Assembly: GCA_047967505.1 (NCBI GenBank) | Contig: CM106540.1 | Strand: one strand, 5' to 3' | Origin: Dipteris shenzhenensis | Taxonomy: Eukaryota; Polypodiophyta; Polypodiopsida; Gleicheniales | Length of the DNA stretch: 64,000 nucleotides | Shown: positions 31,338 to 47,748 of the stretch, piece by piece | Layout of the letters: every line of letters begins with the position of its first letter | How positions within the stretch are numbered: the first letter of the stretch is position 1 | Made by a program: the position numbers and the translations under genes | The notes under the pieces: generated by a model | The model's input: the letters and a program-made list of their open reading frames with translations, nothing else | Databases searched by the model: none | What the model was told of the DNA's origin: nothing

Positions 31338-33565
31338 TTCCCCCCCCTCTTACTCTGGCTCCCTCGCTTCTTTGGGAAGGGGTGTGACTCATTGTAGCCG
31401 CGCACGATGTCCACGAACCGCCTTAGAGTAGGTTCCGTCCTCCACGAGTCTCCACTTGAAGGCTGCTCCCTCCAGTGACATAGGTACAACCGGTTAGCCC
31501 CGAACTGGTTCGGTCTATCTCGGTGTGCCATGATGCTCTCGAGGACTTCACCATCTCCTTGATCCATCACTAGGGCCGGACCTCTATCCCGCTGCTCCTG
31601 ATCTGGATCCTTTTCCTGATCTGTACCCAGCTGCTCCCGGGCCGATCTCAGCCTTTTCTTCCACTCCTTGTGGATGGCTTCTCCTACTGGAGCTGCTCCC
31701 CCTGCAGAAGATGGTACTGATGCAGCAGGAGCTCGCAGCTCACTGTCACCTTCATCAGATTCAGCTTGCCCACCACGGAGGCAAGTCTTCACATAGGCAT
31801 CCATACCCGCATTCACTTGCTGTTCCAACCTGTCAGATGCCTCGGTTGGAGGGTCTATTTCTGAGCATACCTGCACTTTCTGGTCATCCTCCCGCTGAGG
31901 AAGACTCTCCTTTGGATGCTCTTTTGGTAGGACCTCCGTGCCCTTTTCCAGTAGCCCTGGTTCTCCCTTTAGCACGTGTTCCACAGATGGAACTGAGACC
32001 TGCTCATGCTCTTCCAAGGCCACTAGGCAGACTGTACTGCCTTTCCTCCCTGCTTCCTGCAATGGCATGGCTGAGAGGAGTTGGGGCAAGGTTCCTCCTA
32101 CTTGCTTCGAGGCTTTGACCACCTCCCAACCCTCATCCTTGCAGAAGATCAGCTGCTCATCATGGCTGTTGATGAGGACCCTGTTGGCCCTCAACCATGT
32201 TTGTCCGAGCACCATATCGAAGTCGTCCATCTCCACTATGGAAAACTCAGACCTGTGAGAGCAGCTCCCTACTTGGATGCTCACTCCTCTAGCCACCTTG
32301 ACCACCGCTTGCCCTGGAGTGTTCACAGTCTTCATGACCTTGCCTTTACAAAGCTCAGCCCTCAGCCCGATCTCCTTGGCTTTCTTGGGAGTGATGAAGT
32401 TGTGGCTGGCTCCACTGTCCACCATAGCTCTCACAGAGTGTCCATTTACTGCCACAGTAATGAACAGCAGACCGGATGCTGCCTTCTCTTCACTCATAGC
32501 TCCTAGAAGCTGAAGGGGTGTCATAGTTTGAGTGGGCTGCCCATCCTCAACCTCTTGGATGGTCTGAAGTGACTGTCTCATAGGGCAGTCCCTGGCAAAA
32601 TGGGCTCCCGTACAGATGTAACAGCCACTCCCTTTCGGAGCTGAATGGCTTGATGACGCTTTGGCTGACCCCACGCTGCTCTTGGGCTGAACAGTACCCG
32701 CTGTACTTTTCCCTTTCTGAGCTGCAGCAACCTCCGTTTTGACCTGCTCAGCTGGGTTCTCTCCCATAGGTCGGTACTTCTTCTTGGGGCCAAACTTCTT
32801 GAACTTCCTCTTCTCAGAAGGGGCAACCCCTTGTTCACTTGGCTTGGCTTGGCCTTGTCTCTCTCCACCGTGTTGCTTCTCTTGCCAATCGGTGAGGCGG
32901 TCCGCTACCTCATACGCTTCCGCCACTGTCTTCACATGCTCCCTCATGAGCTCATCATGCGCCCAAGGCTTCAGCCTTTTGATGAAGTAGTACAAGCGAT
33001 CGGCTTCACTCATCTCCTTGATCTGCAACATGAGAGAGGAGTGAGCTTTGATGAAGTCTCTCAATGTTCCGGTGTGCTTGAGACTGTTCAAGGCATCCCG
33101 AGCCTTCCATTCGATGTCGGAGGGTAGAAACTGTAGTCTCAGCCGTTGTGAGAGCTCCTCCCACGTAGAAACCGTGTAGGTGTTGCGGTGGATCCTCTCA
33201 TCCTCTTTGTAGTTCCTCCACCAAAGCTTGCATCATCCACCAGATAAGTCGAGGCATGGAGCACTTGCTCTTGGGGCTCGGTGATCTTGGCAAGGGAAAG
33301 GTACTGTTGCATATCATACAGAAAATTGATCCGATGCTTCCCAAGTGGTGCAGCTCCTTCATCCTTGATCAGCTTGCTCATCACATGGGCAAGCTCTATC
33401 TTGGCTTCCGAGAGTTGCTGCTGTAGCAGCCCCTGGCTGGTCTGCAGCTCCGCTAAAGCATGCTCTACGGCCTCAAGCCTCGCTTCGTGTTCACGGGAAC
33501 TTGCCTTTAGTTCTGCTCCTGGTTTTGCTGGGCTCAGCACCATCTATTTCATTGGAATCATCCAT
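31307..33565 (-). pseudogene. E3 gag-protease-chromo-like ORF, broken
   Basis: Starts at the ATG complement 33563-33565 with the usual MDDSNEIDGAEPSKT. Lesions: a small insertion/rearrangement at about 33498 shifts the frame early; 57 bp (19 codons, after GKHRI) are missing in frame near 33332; one base is lost near 33231 in the DDAKLWW stretch. From 33091 onwards the gag core, knuckle CYICTGAHFARDC, MVDSGASHNFI protease and chromodomain-like tail are open. One G fewer in the purine tract carries the frame past the usual TAA into the LTR, ending at 31307. Confidence 0.8.
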
Positions 33566-33666
33566 GAAATTTATCCTTCAAATGAGCTGAACTGTCAGTG
33601 GGAGAAATCTGTCCGCTCCTATCAAGCTGATACCTTCGGGTGGAACTGACTCCGCTCAGTCCTTCA

Positions 33667-33678
33667 GCTCTGATACCA
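33667..33678 (-). promoter_or_regulatory. Primer-binding site of E3
   Basis: Plus strand GCTCTGATACCA, one base inside LTR-H on the minus-strand element. Confidence 0.9.
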
Positions 33679-33679
33679 C

Positions 33680-35882
33680 TGTCACGCGGGGCAAAGTCTC
33701 TCCCAAACTTTTCACTTTTTTCTCTTCTCCTTTGCTCCCCGGTTTGGTCCCCTACCGGGATCCCTGAAGTACCACTTGATCTCTCTCGGAGTGGCCACCG
33801 ACTCACTGGCTGGAACCCCTGCTGGACTAGATGTCCTTCACCTTCACAAACCTGCCTGAGTCCCCGGATGCTCAAAAGAAGAGCATGACCCTTTCCGGAG
33901 GCTACGGTCTTGAAATCCCCTTCTCTCCAAAACCGATTGCTAGATCTCCGTGGAGTGCCACAAGTGTCCTAGACCTGCTCCAGAAACTCAGTGTGAGGGG
34001 GGGAACACGCTTGTGAAACCTGCTCTTCAAAACTCCTTCAGAGGCTAGTCATAACTAACTAAACTTAGTTAGAACTAAGTTTAGTAGAACCGCCAAAAGA
34101 AGTTGTTGGCCCTGCCGCCAAACTTGGCCGAACCGCCAAAAGAAATGGCCAGCCGCCGGGATTCGAACACAGGACCTGGAGGAAACCAAGCGCAGAGCTC
34201 TAAGTTGAGCCAACCAAGGGGACGATTCGTAGGTATTACCTATGATAGTCTCCCACTTGGTTATATATCGTGACCACCTCTCTCCACGCACAAAAGGCCC
34301 CTTCTTCACACAGTCGATCGGAGGACTCGAACCCACGACCAGTCTGTCGAGGAATCGCCACGCTAACCAATCCGCCGACCTCTTGGTTGGTGTAACCAAG
34401 CGGACCACCTTAGCTATAAGCTATCCTCGAACGAAGGGCAAAAGGAGGTCGGCCCCCTCGTCGGCTCGCGAACGACTGCCGCCCCGCCACCGGATTCGAA
34501 CCATGCACCTCCAGGCTATAAGCAAAAACCCTTCACGACCCGGCTAGCCGCCCGGGCCGTGGCCTTTCCTGAAATATAAGGCGTACCACATCCTTATATA
34601 GAAGCTCTCGCTTCTGGGCTATGGCGACCCGTCGTCTCCACCATGCACACGTCGAGTCGTCGATTAGGCTCGTCGCACCTCTTCTCTGGCTTATGGAGCT
34701 CCTACGGCCGCGAGGGTACCAGCTATGGAGCTTGCAAACGAGCGGGATATCCTTTCTCGGCTTGTCCGTCACCCTCCGTCGGGTTCCGTCGCAAACGTCC
34801 GTCCGGCTCGCGTGCGCCAACGGGGGCTCCGTCGATACCGTTACTCCGGCTCGGTGATCGTCTCTGTGGGGTAGCCTTTTGTACCAAAGGGCTCCTCGAT
34901 TGGAGCCCTTAAGCCCCTACGCCACGCCTTGCCACCCGAAGCGCGACGGAACTGCAGTTCCGTCCGCCTTCGATGGTTGGAAGCGAGACTCAGACGACCC
35001 GTTTGCGGTGGTCTGAGTCTTGTGTGACCTGCCACTTCGTCGGGGGGATGCTAGGAAAGGTCCCCAGGGCCTCCACGAGTTCTGGGATCAAACGGCTCCC
35101 TGTGTTCTTCACACGACTCTCTGCATCATGAACGAACACACCTGAGCGGGCATGGCGATGCTCACCACGTCCTCCACCGACTTCCGATCGGTCTGCCCTT
35201 TCGTGGGCTCCTTCCTCAAGCCAAGGGGAAGCCCTGGCTCGAAGGGATAACCTGGCTCGTCACCTGCAGCCCACAAACTCGTCGAAGGGGAGGGGAGACG
35301 AACAATGCAATCACACAGACCTTCACTTCCATAACACCAAAAACTCGTATATTATGGTCTTCAAAAGGAAGGGGGGGGGCCCTGTGGTCAAAACGCCACA
35401 GGGCAGATTACATTGATCAGAAGCAAAAGCTCACACTCTCTCCCTCAGGATTACAAGAGCTCTCGCTCTGCAGAATCTTTCCCAGTTCTGGCCTGCTCAC
35501 CATTCTCTCTCTCTGAACTTCTGTTCTGAGTCTCTGGGTTCTCTCTTCGATAGATTCCTGCGTGTGTGTGTGTTTGTATTTTTGGAGGGAGTCTTTCCTC
35601 ACTTGCTCCAACGTTCAGCTGCCATTAAGGCTTCTTGGTACCTTCTTTTCCCAACAGCTACCTTGAGGGCCAATCAATTCAAAGTCCCGTTTAAATTGAA
35701 CCTCCTCAAGGCCAAGGTTGGGTCCATCCTCACCACGGGCTGCTCCCCTTGGTTAGGTGGAAGGATGTCAAGGGTCACCATTCCCTTGACCCAAGAGATG
35801 TTGCCGAAGTCGAGTCTGAAGTTAGTTGATGAAGAAGGGATGGACTGAGGCTCAGTCCCTTGTCAACGGGCCACCCGTTACA
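33680..35882 (-). repeat. LTR-H (inverted)
   Basis: Plus strand TGTCACGCGG to CCCGTTACA. It differs from LTR-G by small changes such as GTTGTTGG versus GTTGG near 34103 and a short change near 33885. Modules at 34147-34223, 34310-34380 and 34482-34564. Confidence 0.85.
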
Positions 35883-36375
35883 GGGGGGGGGGGGGTACGC
35901 GACATGCGCGCAAGGGGGGGGGGGGCATGGGGAGTGGGAGGGTGGGGGCATGGGGGGTGGGGGGGGGGGGGTACGCGACATGCGCGCAGGGGGGGGGGGC
36001 ATGGGGAGTGGGAGGGTGGGGGCATGGGGGGTGGGGGGGGGGGGGGGGGGGGGGGGGGCATGGGGAGTGGGAGGGGGGGGGGGGCATGGGGGGTGGGGTA
36101 CGCGACATGCGCGCAGGGGGGGGGGGGCATGGTGGGTGGGGGGGGCATGGTGGGTGGGGGGGGGCATGGGGGTTTGGGGGGGGGAGGGGGGGCATGGGGG
36201 GTGGGGTGGGGGGGGTACGCGACATGCGCACAAGGGGGGGGGGGCATGGGGGGTGGGGTGGGGGGGTACGCGACATGCGCGCAAGGGAGGTGGGGGGGGG
36301 GGGAAAGGGGGCATGGGGGGTGGGGGGGGGGGCATGGGGGTTGGGGGGGGGGGGGGTTGGGGGTTGGGGGGGGGG
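35883..36375 (+). repeat. G-rich minisatellite block G4
   Basis: Same unit types as G2 and G3. It starts directly at the outer end of LTR-H and passes straight into gag-derived sequence at 36376. Confidence 0.85.
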
Positions 36376-37042
36376 TTGAAGAGATCTCAGTTCCATCTGT
36401 GGAACACGTGCCAAAGGAGGAACCAGGGTTGCTGGAAAAGGGCACTAAGATCCTACAAAAGAGCTTCCAAAGGAGCTTCTTCCTCAATGGGAGGATGACC
36501 AGGAAATGAAGGTATGTTCAGAAATAGACCCTCCAACCGAGGCATCTGACAGGTTGGAACAACCAGAGAATGTGGGTAAGGATGCCTATGAAAAGTCTTG
36601 CCTCCGTGGTGGGCAAGCTGAAGCTGATGAAGGTGACAGTGAGCTGCGAGCTCCTGCTGCATCAGTACCATCTTCTGCAGGGGGAGCAGCTCCAGCAGGA
36701 GAAGCCATCCACAAGGAGTGGAAGAAAAGGCTGAGATCTTCCCGGGAGCAGCTGGGTAAAGATCAGAAAGAGGATCCAGATCAGGAGCAGCGGGATAGAG
36801 GTCCGGCCCTAGTGATGGATCAAGGAGATGGTGAAGTCCTCGAGAGCATCATGGCACACCGAGACAGACCGAACCAGTTCGGGTCTAACAAGTTGTACCT
36901 ATGTCACTGGAGGGAGCAGCCTTCAAGTGGAGACTCGTGGAGGACGGAGCCTACTCTATGGCGGTTTGTGGACATCGTGTGCGGCTACAATGAGTCACAT
37001 CCCTTTCCAAAGAAGCGAGGGAGCAAGAGTAAAAGGGGGGAA

Positions 37043-37047
<5 letters not shown>
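36376..37047 (+). pseudogene. 3' fragment of a family I gag-protease-chromo-like ORF
   Basis: Begins abruptly after poly-G at the EEISVPSVEHVPK position of the polyprotein, so gag, knuckle and protease are missing. One small frame disruption lies before 36506 (GRMTRK then stop). From 36506 the frame is open through the acidic linker and the LYLCHWREQPSSGDSW tail, then passes the purine tract into LTR-I without using the normal TAA. Remnant of an element whose 5' part is replaced by minisatellite. Confidence 0.8.
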
Positions 37048-39711
<2,664 letters not shown>

Positions 39712-40347
39712 AACTGTTTTGGTGTATTATCTTCATTTGATTGTCGAATTGGCAGAACCATCTGGCATTTCATTGCTAATTGGTTGATGGTGGGGAGTTA
39801 CTAGTTCCACACCCTTCTCCCCCTTTTTCAAACATATCATTTGCTTCCTCGGAAGTCGATTCCGATCCATCCAGATGGGTGACAGGTACTGTAGGATTTG
39901 ATTTCCTCCTCTCCACATATGGGTCGGAGGCAAAAGAGCGCGATACCCACGAGTTGGTCCATCTAGTTAGATGTGATTGCTACATCTCATTCGTCGAATC
40001 CCCTTTTTTCCCCCGTCTATTCGCAAAGCGAACCAGATATCGAATTCAATCCCCTTTTTTGCTTCTACTGACCAGTCTAACCACGAAAAGATTCCCGAGT
40101 CAATGTATCGAGATGTATTACGATCTAATTCTTCAAGAAATTTCCGTGCGAAACAACCAGAGTCAGTTGCATTACATGTGGGACGTATTATAAAATACTA
40201 ATGTCCCATGCTTGAGGTAGAGTTTCGACAAACGTCTCGAGTCGAATCTATCAGGACCTATTCCACGCTTCACGTTGAATTCTTCCATCTATGTCGAGCA
40301 GATCTCATCCTTGCAGGATTTACTAATTGAATTGTAAGGAGGGACTC
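39712..40347 (+). other. atpB-rbcL spacer, copy 1
   Basis: Divergent promoter region between atpB (minus) and rbcL (plus). It ends in a plastid ribosome-binding site AAGGAGGG at 40337-40343, five bases before the rbcL ATG. No gene seen. Confidence 0.8.
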
Positions 40348-41776
<1,429 letters not shown>

Positions 41777-41885
41777 TTTCCGTAACTATTCGGGAATCTC
41801 ATTCATTCGGTAGGATTCGTGGGGCGAACAGGGAGTATAGGGAGAAGGAACATTCCCCTCCATACTCCCGATATGCCACGGATCG

Positions 41886-41959
41886 GAGTTGGTAGCTCAG
41901 CAGATGAAAGCACATGGTTCCGATCCATGGGGACGGGGGTTCGAATCCCCCCCAATTTG
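41886..41959 (+). tRNA. trnR-CCG: NUPT tRNA-Arg(CCG), copy 1
   Basis: A 74-nt cloverleaf with anticodon loop TTCCGAT, T-arm GGGGGTTCGAATCCCCC and a GU-containing acceptor (GAGTTGG/CCAATTT). It lies between rbcL and accD, its place in seed-free plants. Copy 1 has GCAGATGAAAGC where copy 2 has GCGGATGAGAGC, which weakens the D stem. Confidence 0.85.
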
Positions 41960-42299
41960 CATAGGAGAGGTGGAATACGAGCTGCAGAGACTCGAGTAGT
42001 AAGGAAATGATTCAGTGCCTCTCAGTACATGACACAACTATTTCCACGAAGTGTTATTAGATAATTATTTGTGGGGTTCTAACATATGATTGATCAAATA
42101 GATGATCAGTCAATTGCCAATTAGTTATCGGATTCGGAGTCAGTCTCGATTCGACGCCTATTCCGAACAGACGCTGATCCTGATAGTTCAGAAATGATTT
42201 CTCCATCTCTGTGTCTATCTCATTGATGAAATGAAATCTAATAGAATCGACTGTTTTTACCTCCGAAGCGAAGGAGAAGAAATGAATGAGGAAATTCCT

Positions 42300-43204
42300 A
42301 TGTCTGTGAGAAATCGGTTCGAAGATAAACACGAATTTGGTGGATTGATCGGGGCTTTCCTCGAAAAAGCCACAAAGGGTTACGTTTTGAGTGAGAGAGG
42401 AAGGAATAGAGACATAAGCATTGATACCGACAGGGGGTTGTGGACTCGGTGTGACAACTGCGGTAACATGCTTTACGTGAGATTCCCAAAACAAAATAAA
42501 AATATTTGTGAGGAGTGCGGCTATCACCCCCCAATGACTAGTACAGAAAGAATCGAACTTCCGATCGATCGTGACACTTGGATTCCCATGGATGAAGACA
42601 TGACTGCATAAGATGTTCCAGGTTTCTCTGACGGGGATTCTCATGGAAGTCGCATCATCAACTCCCAGAAACGAACGGGTTTAATTGATGCTGTTCACCT
42701 ATTGCGCTTGGTGTTATGGACTTTCAATCCACGGGGGGAAATATGGGTTCTGTGGTAGGTGAAAAGATTACCCGCTCAATCGAATGTGCCACGGATCAAT
42801 CCCTTCCACTAGTTATTATCTGTGCTTCCGGCGGAGCACGTACGCAAGAAGGGACGTTGAGTCTGATGCAGCTGGCTAAGATTCCTCCCGTCCCACAAAT
42901 ACATCAGGTTCAGAAGGGATTATTATATATATCGGTTCCTACCTATCCAACTACGGGTGGTGTTACTGCTAGTTCTGGTACGTTAGGGGACGTAATTATT
43001 GCTGAGTCCAAAGCATACATAGCATTTGCTGGGAAAAGGGTGATTGAACAAACACTGCGTCAGAAGATACCCGATGGCTTTCAAGTAGCTGAATCTTTAT
43101 TTGATCATGGATCACCCGATTCAATTGTTCCACGTAATCCTCTAAAAGGTGTTCCGAGTGAGATATCTGAGCTTTATTCTTCAGCTCCTTGTAAAAGGAA
43201 TTGA
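42300..43204 (+). pseudogene. accD: NUPT accD copy 1 (acetyl-CoA carboxylase beta)
   Basis: Carboxyltransferase beta subunit of plastid acetyl-CoA carboxylase. From MSVRNRFEDK it shows the C4 zinc ribbon CDNCGNMLYVR...CEEC and the core [15 protein letters not shown] and [23 protein letters not shown] at 42609-42611 (after MDEDMTA) is shared with copy 2. A private 28-bp deletion near 42693 removes TGVGCLNGT and shifts the frame. It ends PCKRN-stop at 43204. Confidence 0.9.
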
Positions 43205-43739
43205 ACCTCCTTTCCCCCCATTCGGTTAAACCCCCGTTTCTATCACTCTCCCTCCTTCTCATTAATCAAGTTAGGAATTATCAATTCGTGGTTGTCCTAC
43301 TAATCTCTCTACCTCTCCAATGAGAGGAATTTATTCAGCGAACCGTCGTAACAATACTTTTCTATCCTTCTCTGATATCACGCCATGCAAATTATGCCAC
43401 AATGCAATTATACCTCAGTAAGAAATCGAGATTAACCATCGGTATAATTTCGGACTCTGCTGTGCGCCTGATTCGACGAAGTAGACACCGCGGATGTCTG
43501 CAGATTCATTGAGTCAGTTGATCGGAGCTGGAATCAGATACCTTACCGGAAACAATATGGATTTCGTAGCAATTTCTGAGTAACTGTCTCGATATATCGA
43601 ATGTATAAAAACTTCCTTTCTACGTGAGATAAGGAGACTATTATTAGACATTGGGGGATAAAAGATAAAAATAACAATATAATGTCATTATAGATACATC
43701 TATCTGTGTCATATCTTTCTTACTTGAGGTGATTCCATT
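43205..43739 (+). other. accD-psaI spacer, copy 1
   Basis: Non-coding plastid spacer. It contains the left breakpoint (about 43678) of the segment missing from copy 2. No gene seen. Confidence 0.7.
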
Positions 43740-43850
43740 ACGACAACGTCCTATTTACCTTCCATTTGTGTACCCCTAGTAGGTTCGGTCTTTCCGGCAA
43801 TTACAATGATATCTCTGTTTATTTATATAGAACGGGACGAAATTCTACAA
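43740..43850 (+). pseudogene. psaI: NUPT psaI (photosystem I subunit VIII), ACG start and CAA end
   Basis: A 36-residue, single-membrane-span photosystem I subunit: [18 protein letters not shown] then [15 protein letters not shown]. The start codon is ACG, needing C-to-U editing to AUG. The codon after the last family residue is CAA (43848-43850), which the same editing would convert to the stop UAA. Found only in copy 1; copy 2 lost it in the 1,185-bp deletion. Confidence 0.8.
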
Positions 43851-44314
43851 TTTCTTGTTTTGTACACTATCTCACGGAAATTGTTCCATAGGATCGATCA
43901 ATTACGACTACTACTCTTGCTTTTGATTCGGTCGGATATATTCTTTCCACATAGCTTCACCGGCGGTTATTTTATTTGAGCACTTGTTTTAGCACTTGGG
44001 AATCTTTAACGTCATCTCAATCTATATCTCACTTTCCCCTTATGGATAAGTGAGACGTGGATCGTTCCATCGTTGCTAAGACATATAGATCTTAGCGACC
44101 CCCACCTATGCACCAAAACAGTGGAAAATGTTCTAAACTTCTTGGAAACAGAATCCCTTCCAAGAATCCTTTTCAAAATGAAGTGATGTCGAAGCATCGG
44201 CTGTATCTGTATCTGCATCTATTCGGGGAGGGGGGGAGGTAGGGTAGAGGTGGGACCAATAACAATATAAGCGGCTGATTCATTCCAACAAGGCAATTTC
44301 TGGAGGGAGTATTA
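43851..44314 (+). other. psaI-ycf4 spacer
   Basis: Plastid spacer with no gene recognised. It ends in a ribosome-binding-like TGGAGGGAG upstream of ycf4. Confidence 0.65.
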
Positions 44315-44869
44315 ATGAATCGTCAATCCGAATGGTTTCGAGTAGATTCTCCAAGAGGTTCTCGTAGATTCAGTAATTTGTGTTGGGCCCGTATCCCAGT
44401 TCGTGGCGCAATGGGTTTTCCGGCGGTTGGAATCTCTAGTTATATTGGTGAAGATTTAATCCCCACACTTCCATTTGGACAGATTGTTTTCATTCCACAA
44501 GGTATTGTGATGTGTTTCTATGGTATCGCGGGTCTCTTCCCTGGATTTTATCCGTGGCGTACGATATTTCGGGATGTGGGTAGCGGCTACAATTCATTTG
44601 ATAAATGAGAAGGAATCTTCCCCATTTCTCGCTGGGGTTTCCCCGAGGGAAACCGTCGTATTTGTATCCAACTTGCAATGAGAGATATACAAGCAGTTAA
44701 ATTGGAAATTCGAGGAGGTTTCTATCCTCGTCGAGTCCTTTACTTGAAGATGAGGGGTCGGCAAGACATTCCCCTAACCCGGATTGGTGAGGATTCGGCG
44801 TCGGGAGAAACAGAAGAAAAAGCTGCTGAACGTGCTCGTTTTTCACGTGTATCAATCGAGGGATTCTAA
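44315..44869 (+). pseudogene. ycf4: NUPT ycf4 (photosystem I assembly), one in-frame stop
   Basis: Photosystem I assembly factor with two N-terminal membrane segments. Recognised from [37 protein letters not shown], and the C-terminal PRRVLYLKMRGRQDIPLTRIG and RVSIEGF-stop. TGA at 44606-44608 lies between FDK and EGI in the same frame as the rest. Single copy: deleted from copy 2 except its last bases. Confidence 0.9.
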
Positions 44870-45040
44870 TATTTCGACCGATCCGGAGGTTCCTAGAAGA
44901 AGCGAATGAGATGAGGGAAGGAAATTAGGATGGTATAGTGACGATTAGAGAAGGGAATTAGAAAAGAGGATTCGATTACGGGGATTCATCCACTTAGTAA
45001 TTTACTTCGTGAATTCCCCTCCTCACCATATAAATAATAT

Positions 45041-46554
45041 ATGAAATCATACTGTTGGAGACTCCTCCGGTGGTTCTACAATACCCCATGTCGCTCCCCG
45101 GATAGAGCTTACGAAGCTAGTATAAGCGACTACAATCTGTAAGAGAAGACTCTTCCTATTATCTAGAAACAATATCATCTACGGAAGATTCGTCACAGGC
45201 TGCGGTAGCTCATACGGATGCAGAACCTAGTAAATCTCTATCTACTATATATCGGAGTCTTTTAGAATGTAGGATCAGCATATCTGTATCGAAGATTCGG
45301 AATAGTCTTAAGTTCTTTATCAGGAGGAAGCAACGCCAGTTGCTCCTGATCGGGAATTATCCTCCTACCTCCCGTGGGAAAGAAATATCGACAGAGGAAA
45401 GGTCCCGTGATGCATCTCCATCTCACCCCCCAGTTGCTCTGCCTCTTCAATCAGCGCCTCCACTGGTTCGTCTAGATCCCTGCAGGATGGGGAGGAAACC
45501 AAACATAATTGGTGATTTATCGCAAAATCCACCAGGGGATAATCCTTTGGCTCCTGCGGGTAAATATGTGTCAAGAGAATCGAGTAAGACGGAACAAATG
45601 AATAGGAAATTGGCTCGGATCGAAGCAACTCCAAATGATCCTGATTCCTGGACACGGCACCGTCCCACAACTTCTCCGTCACTCCAAATAAATGATAACT
45701 CAAATGATAAATTTTCTGTCTGCAAATTAGTGGATTCCCCCAGTAGTACAACGGCTTATGAGTCTATAAGTCTGATGCCACGGTCCATAACTCGTACTTC
45801 ATCAAGGTTCAACACAGAGTTGACGGGTCAATCGAGTTCATTAGTACTTAACGATTCTGAATTGGCTAAATATCAAGCAGTAGCCCCTATTCAATATATC
45901 GGATGTCTATTACTTCTCCCTTCCGCGATTCCAATTGTCTTGAAGAATTGGTTTCTAGAACCTCGGATCAGAAATTGGTGGAATACCTTCCAGTCACAAA
46001 TATTTATTAATTCTTTCCCGGAAGAGGTAGCTCTCAAACGACTTCAGGAGATAGAAGGCTTACTCCGGTTGGGTGAAACAATGAGAGGCTCTGTATATAC
46101 CTAATTACAAGACTACGGCACAGATGTGTATGACAAAACTATTCAATTGGTGGTAATATGTAACGAGGGAAACACCCAGATAATCTCGCACCTAGTAACC
46201 GACGTAATTAGCATTGCCACCTCGATCTGCTTGTTCGTAGTAGGTAAAGAAAGACTCACAGTTTCAAATTCCTGGATTCGGGAGTTATTCTATAGCTTAA
46301 ATGATACGACGAAAGCATTCTCTACTCCACCATTAACGGATTTATGTATTGGATTTCACTCCCCCCACGGTTGGGAAATAGTTGTAGATTCTCTCCTGGA
46401 ACATCTAGGATTCGCTCACAACAAATATGTAATCTCTTGTTTCGTCTCAACCTTCCCGGTTATTTCAGACACAGTCTCCAAATATCGGATTCCTCGCCAT
46501 TTGAGTCGTATATCTCCTTCAATCGTAGCGACTTATCACACAATGAATGAATGA
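45041..46554 (+). pseudogene. cemA: NUPT cemA copy 1 (chloroplast envelope protein)
   Basis: Inner-envelope membrane protein involved in inorganic carbon/proton handling. It has the long N-terminal extension of bryophytes and lower vascular plants (MKSYCWRLLRR, then DRAYEAS) and the conserved C terminus [13 protein letters not shown]. Private lesions near the start: loss of 3 bp in CTCCGGTGG and a 2-bp TA insertion at about 45122 (frameshift). TAA at 46102-46104 (after RGSVYT) is shared with copy 2. The rest is in one frame to TGA at 46552-46554. Confidence 0.85.
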
Positions 46555-46728
46555 TAATCACTCCACCGAGTATCTGCCAGTTGCATCCAACGGAGTAGAC
46601 TCACTTCTCGTAGGAATTGGATTTTATTATCCTCTTCTGGTATTGGGTAGTGGGAGGATAAAAATTTGCAATTCCCGCAATCGTCGGGATATCAGAATAC
46701 TCCAAAAGAGGGGAGTAATATTTTACCT

Positions 46729-47748
46729 ATGATGTCAAGAAACAATCTATTTGTGAGAAACCCTAATACTAATAATCGAACTATGCGAAAGAGAAGTAGT
46801 AAGGACTGGATGGCGAAGTGGTTGACCCTGTCATTTCCAATGTTGATCACTCTGGATGGAATGAATCGTCCATCCATATCAAATGCATATCCGATTTTTG
46901 CGCAATAGAATTACGAGGATCCACGAGAAGCAACTGGACGTATTGTATGTGCTAATCGTCACTTGGCTAAGAAACCCGTGGATATTGAGGTTCCGCAATC
47001 TGTTCTTCCCAATACTGTGTCCGAAGCAGTTGTTAAGATTCCTTATGATATGTAGATAAAATAAGTACTTGCAAATGGTAAAAAGGGAGGATTGAATGTA
47101 GGCGCCGTACCGATCCCACCCGAAGGGTTTGAATTGGCTCCTTCTGATCGTCTTCCAACCGAAGCGAGGGAGAAATTAAGTAAACTTTCGTTCCAGAGCT
47201 ATCGCCCCGATAGAAAGAACATGATAGTAATAGGTCCGGTTCCAGGTAAGCTATATAGTGAAATCGTATTTCCGATTCTCTCACCGGATCCTGCCGTTGA
47301 TAAAGAGGTACACTTTTTAAAATACCCCCTATATGTTGGAGGGAATAGGGGAAGGGGACAGATCTATCCCGATGGAAGTAAAAGCAATAATACGGTTTAC
47401 AACGCTTCGGCGACGGGAAGGATAACTAGAATAGCACGTAGGGAGAGGGGGGGTGGATACGAAATCACTACCCAAGAGACATCGGGGGGTCGTGAAGTAG
47501 TTGATACTGTACCTCCCGGTCTCGAACTTATCATTTCGGAGGGTGAATATATTAAAGCTGATTAACCATCGACCAATAACCCTAACGTGGGTGGATTCGG
47601 TCAAGCAGAGGCAGAGATTGTACTTCAGGATCCATTACGTGTTCAAGGTCTTCTACTTTTTCTTGCATCGGTTACTCTGGCCCAGATATTCCCAGTGTCA
47701 AAGAAGAAGCAGTTCAAGAAAGTCCAATTGGCGGAGATGAATTTCTGA
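46729..47748 (+). pseudogene. petA: NUPT petA copy 1 (cytochrome f), four shared stops
   Basis: Cytochrome f of the b6f complex, complete from a signal-peptide-like N terminus (MMSRNNLFVRN, then PSISNAYPIFAQ) to EMNF-stop. The haem motif reads CANRH (46948-46962); CGT at 46957-46959 must be edited to UGT to give CANCH. In-frame TAG at 46906, TAG at 47053, TAA at 47062 and TAA at 47563 each replace a Gln of the family. No frameshift over 340 codons. All four stops recur in copy 2. Confidence 0.9.

Larger units (their letters stand above)
29135..35882 (-). mobile_element. Inverted family I element E3 (LTR-H, interior, LTR-G)
   Basis: A complete minus-strand element: 5' LTR-H 33680-35882, PBS complement 33667-33678, broken gag-protease ORF, purine tract complement at about 31338-31350, 3' LTR-G 29135-31337. 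Both LTRs are about 2.2 kb and nearly identical (small indels only), indicating one fairly recent insertion. Poly-G lies immediately outside both ends (29130-29134 and 35883-35887), as expected for insertion into the minisatellite with a GGGGG duplication. Confidence 0.85.

Noticed and set aside
42057-42644. Minus-strand 195-codon frame over accD (and its copy at 51630-52220)
   Set aside because: Antisense shadow of accD, whose zinc ribbon and core are unmistakable.
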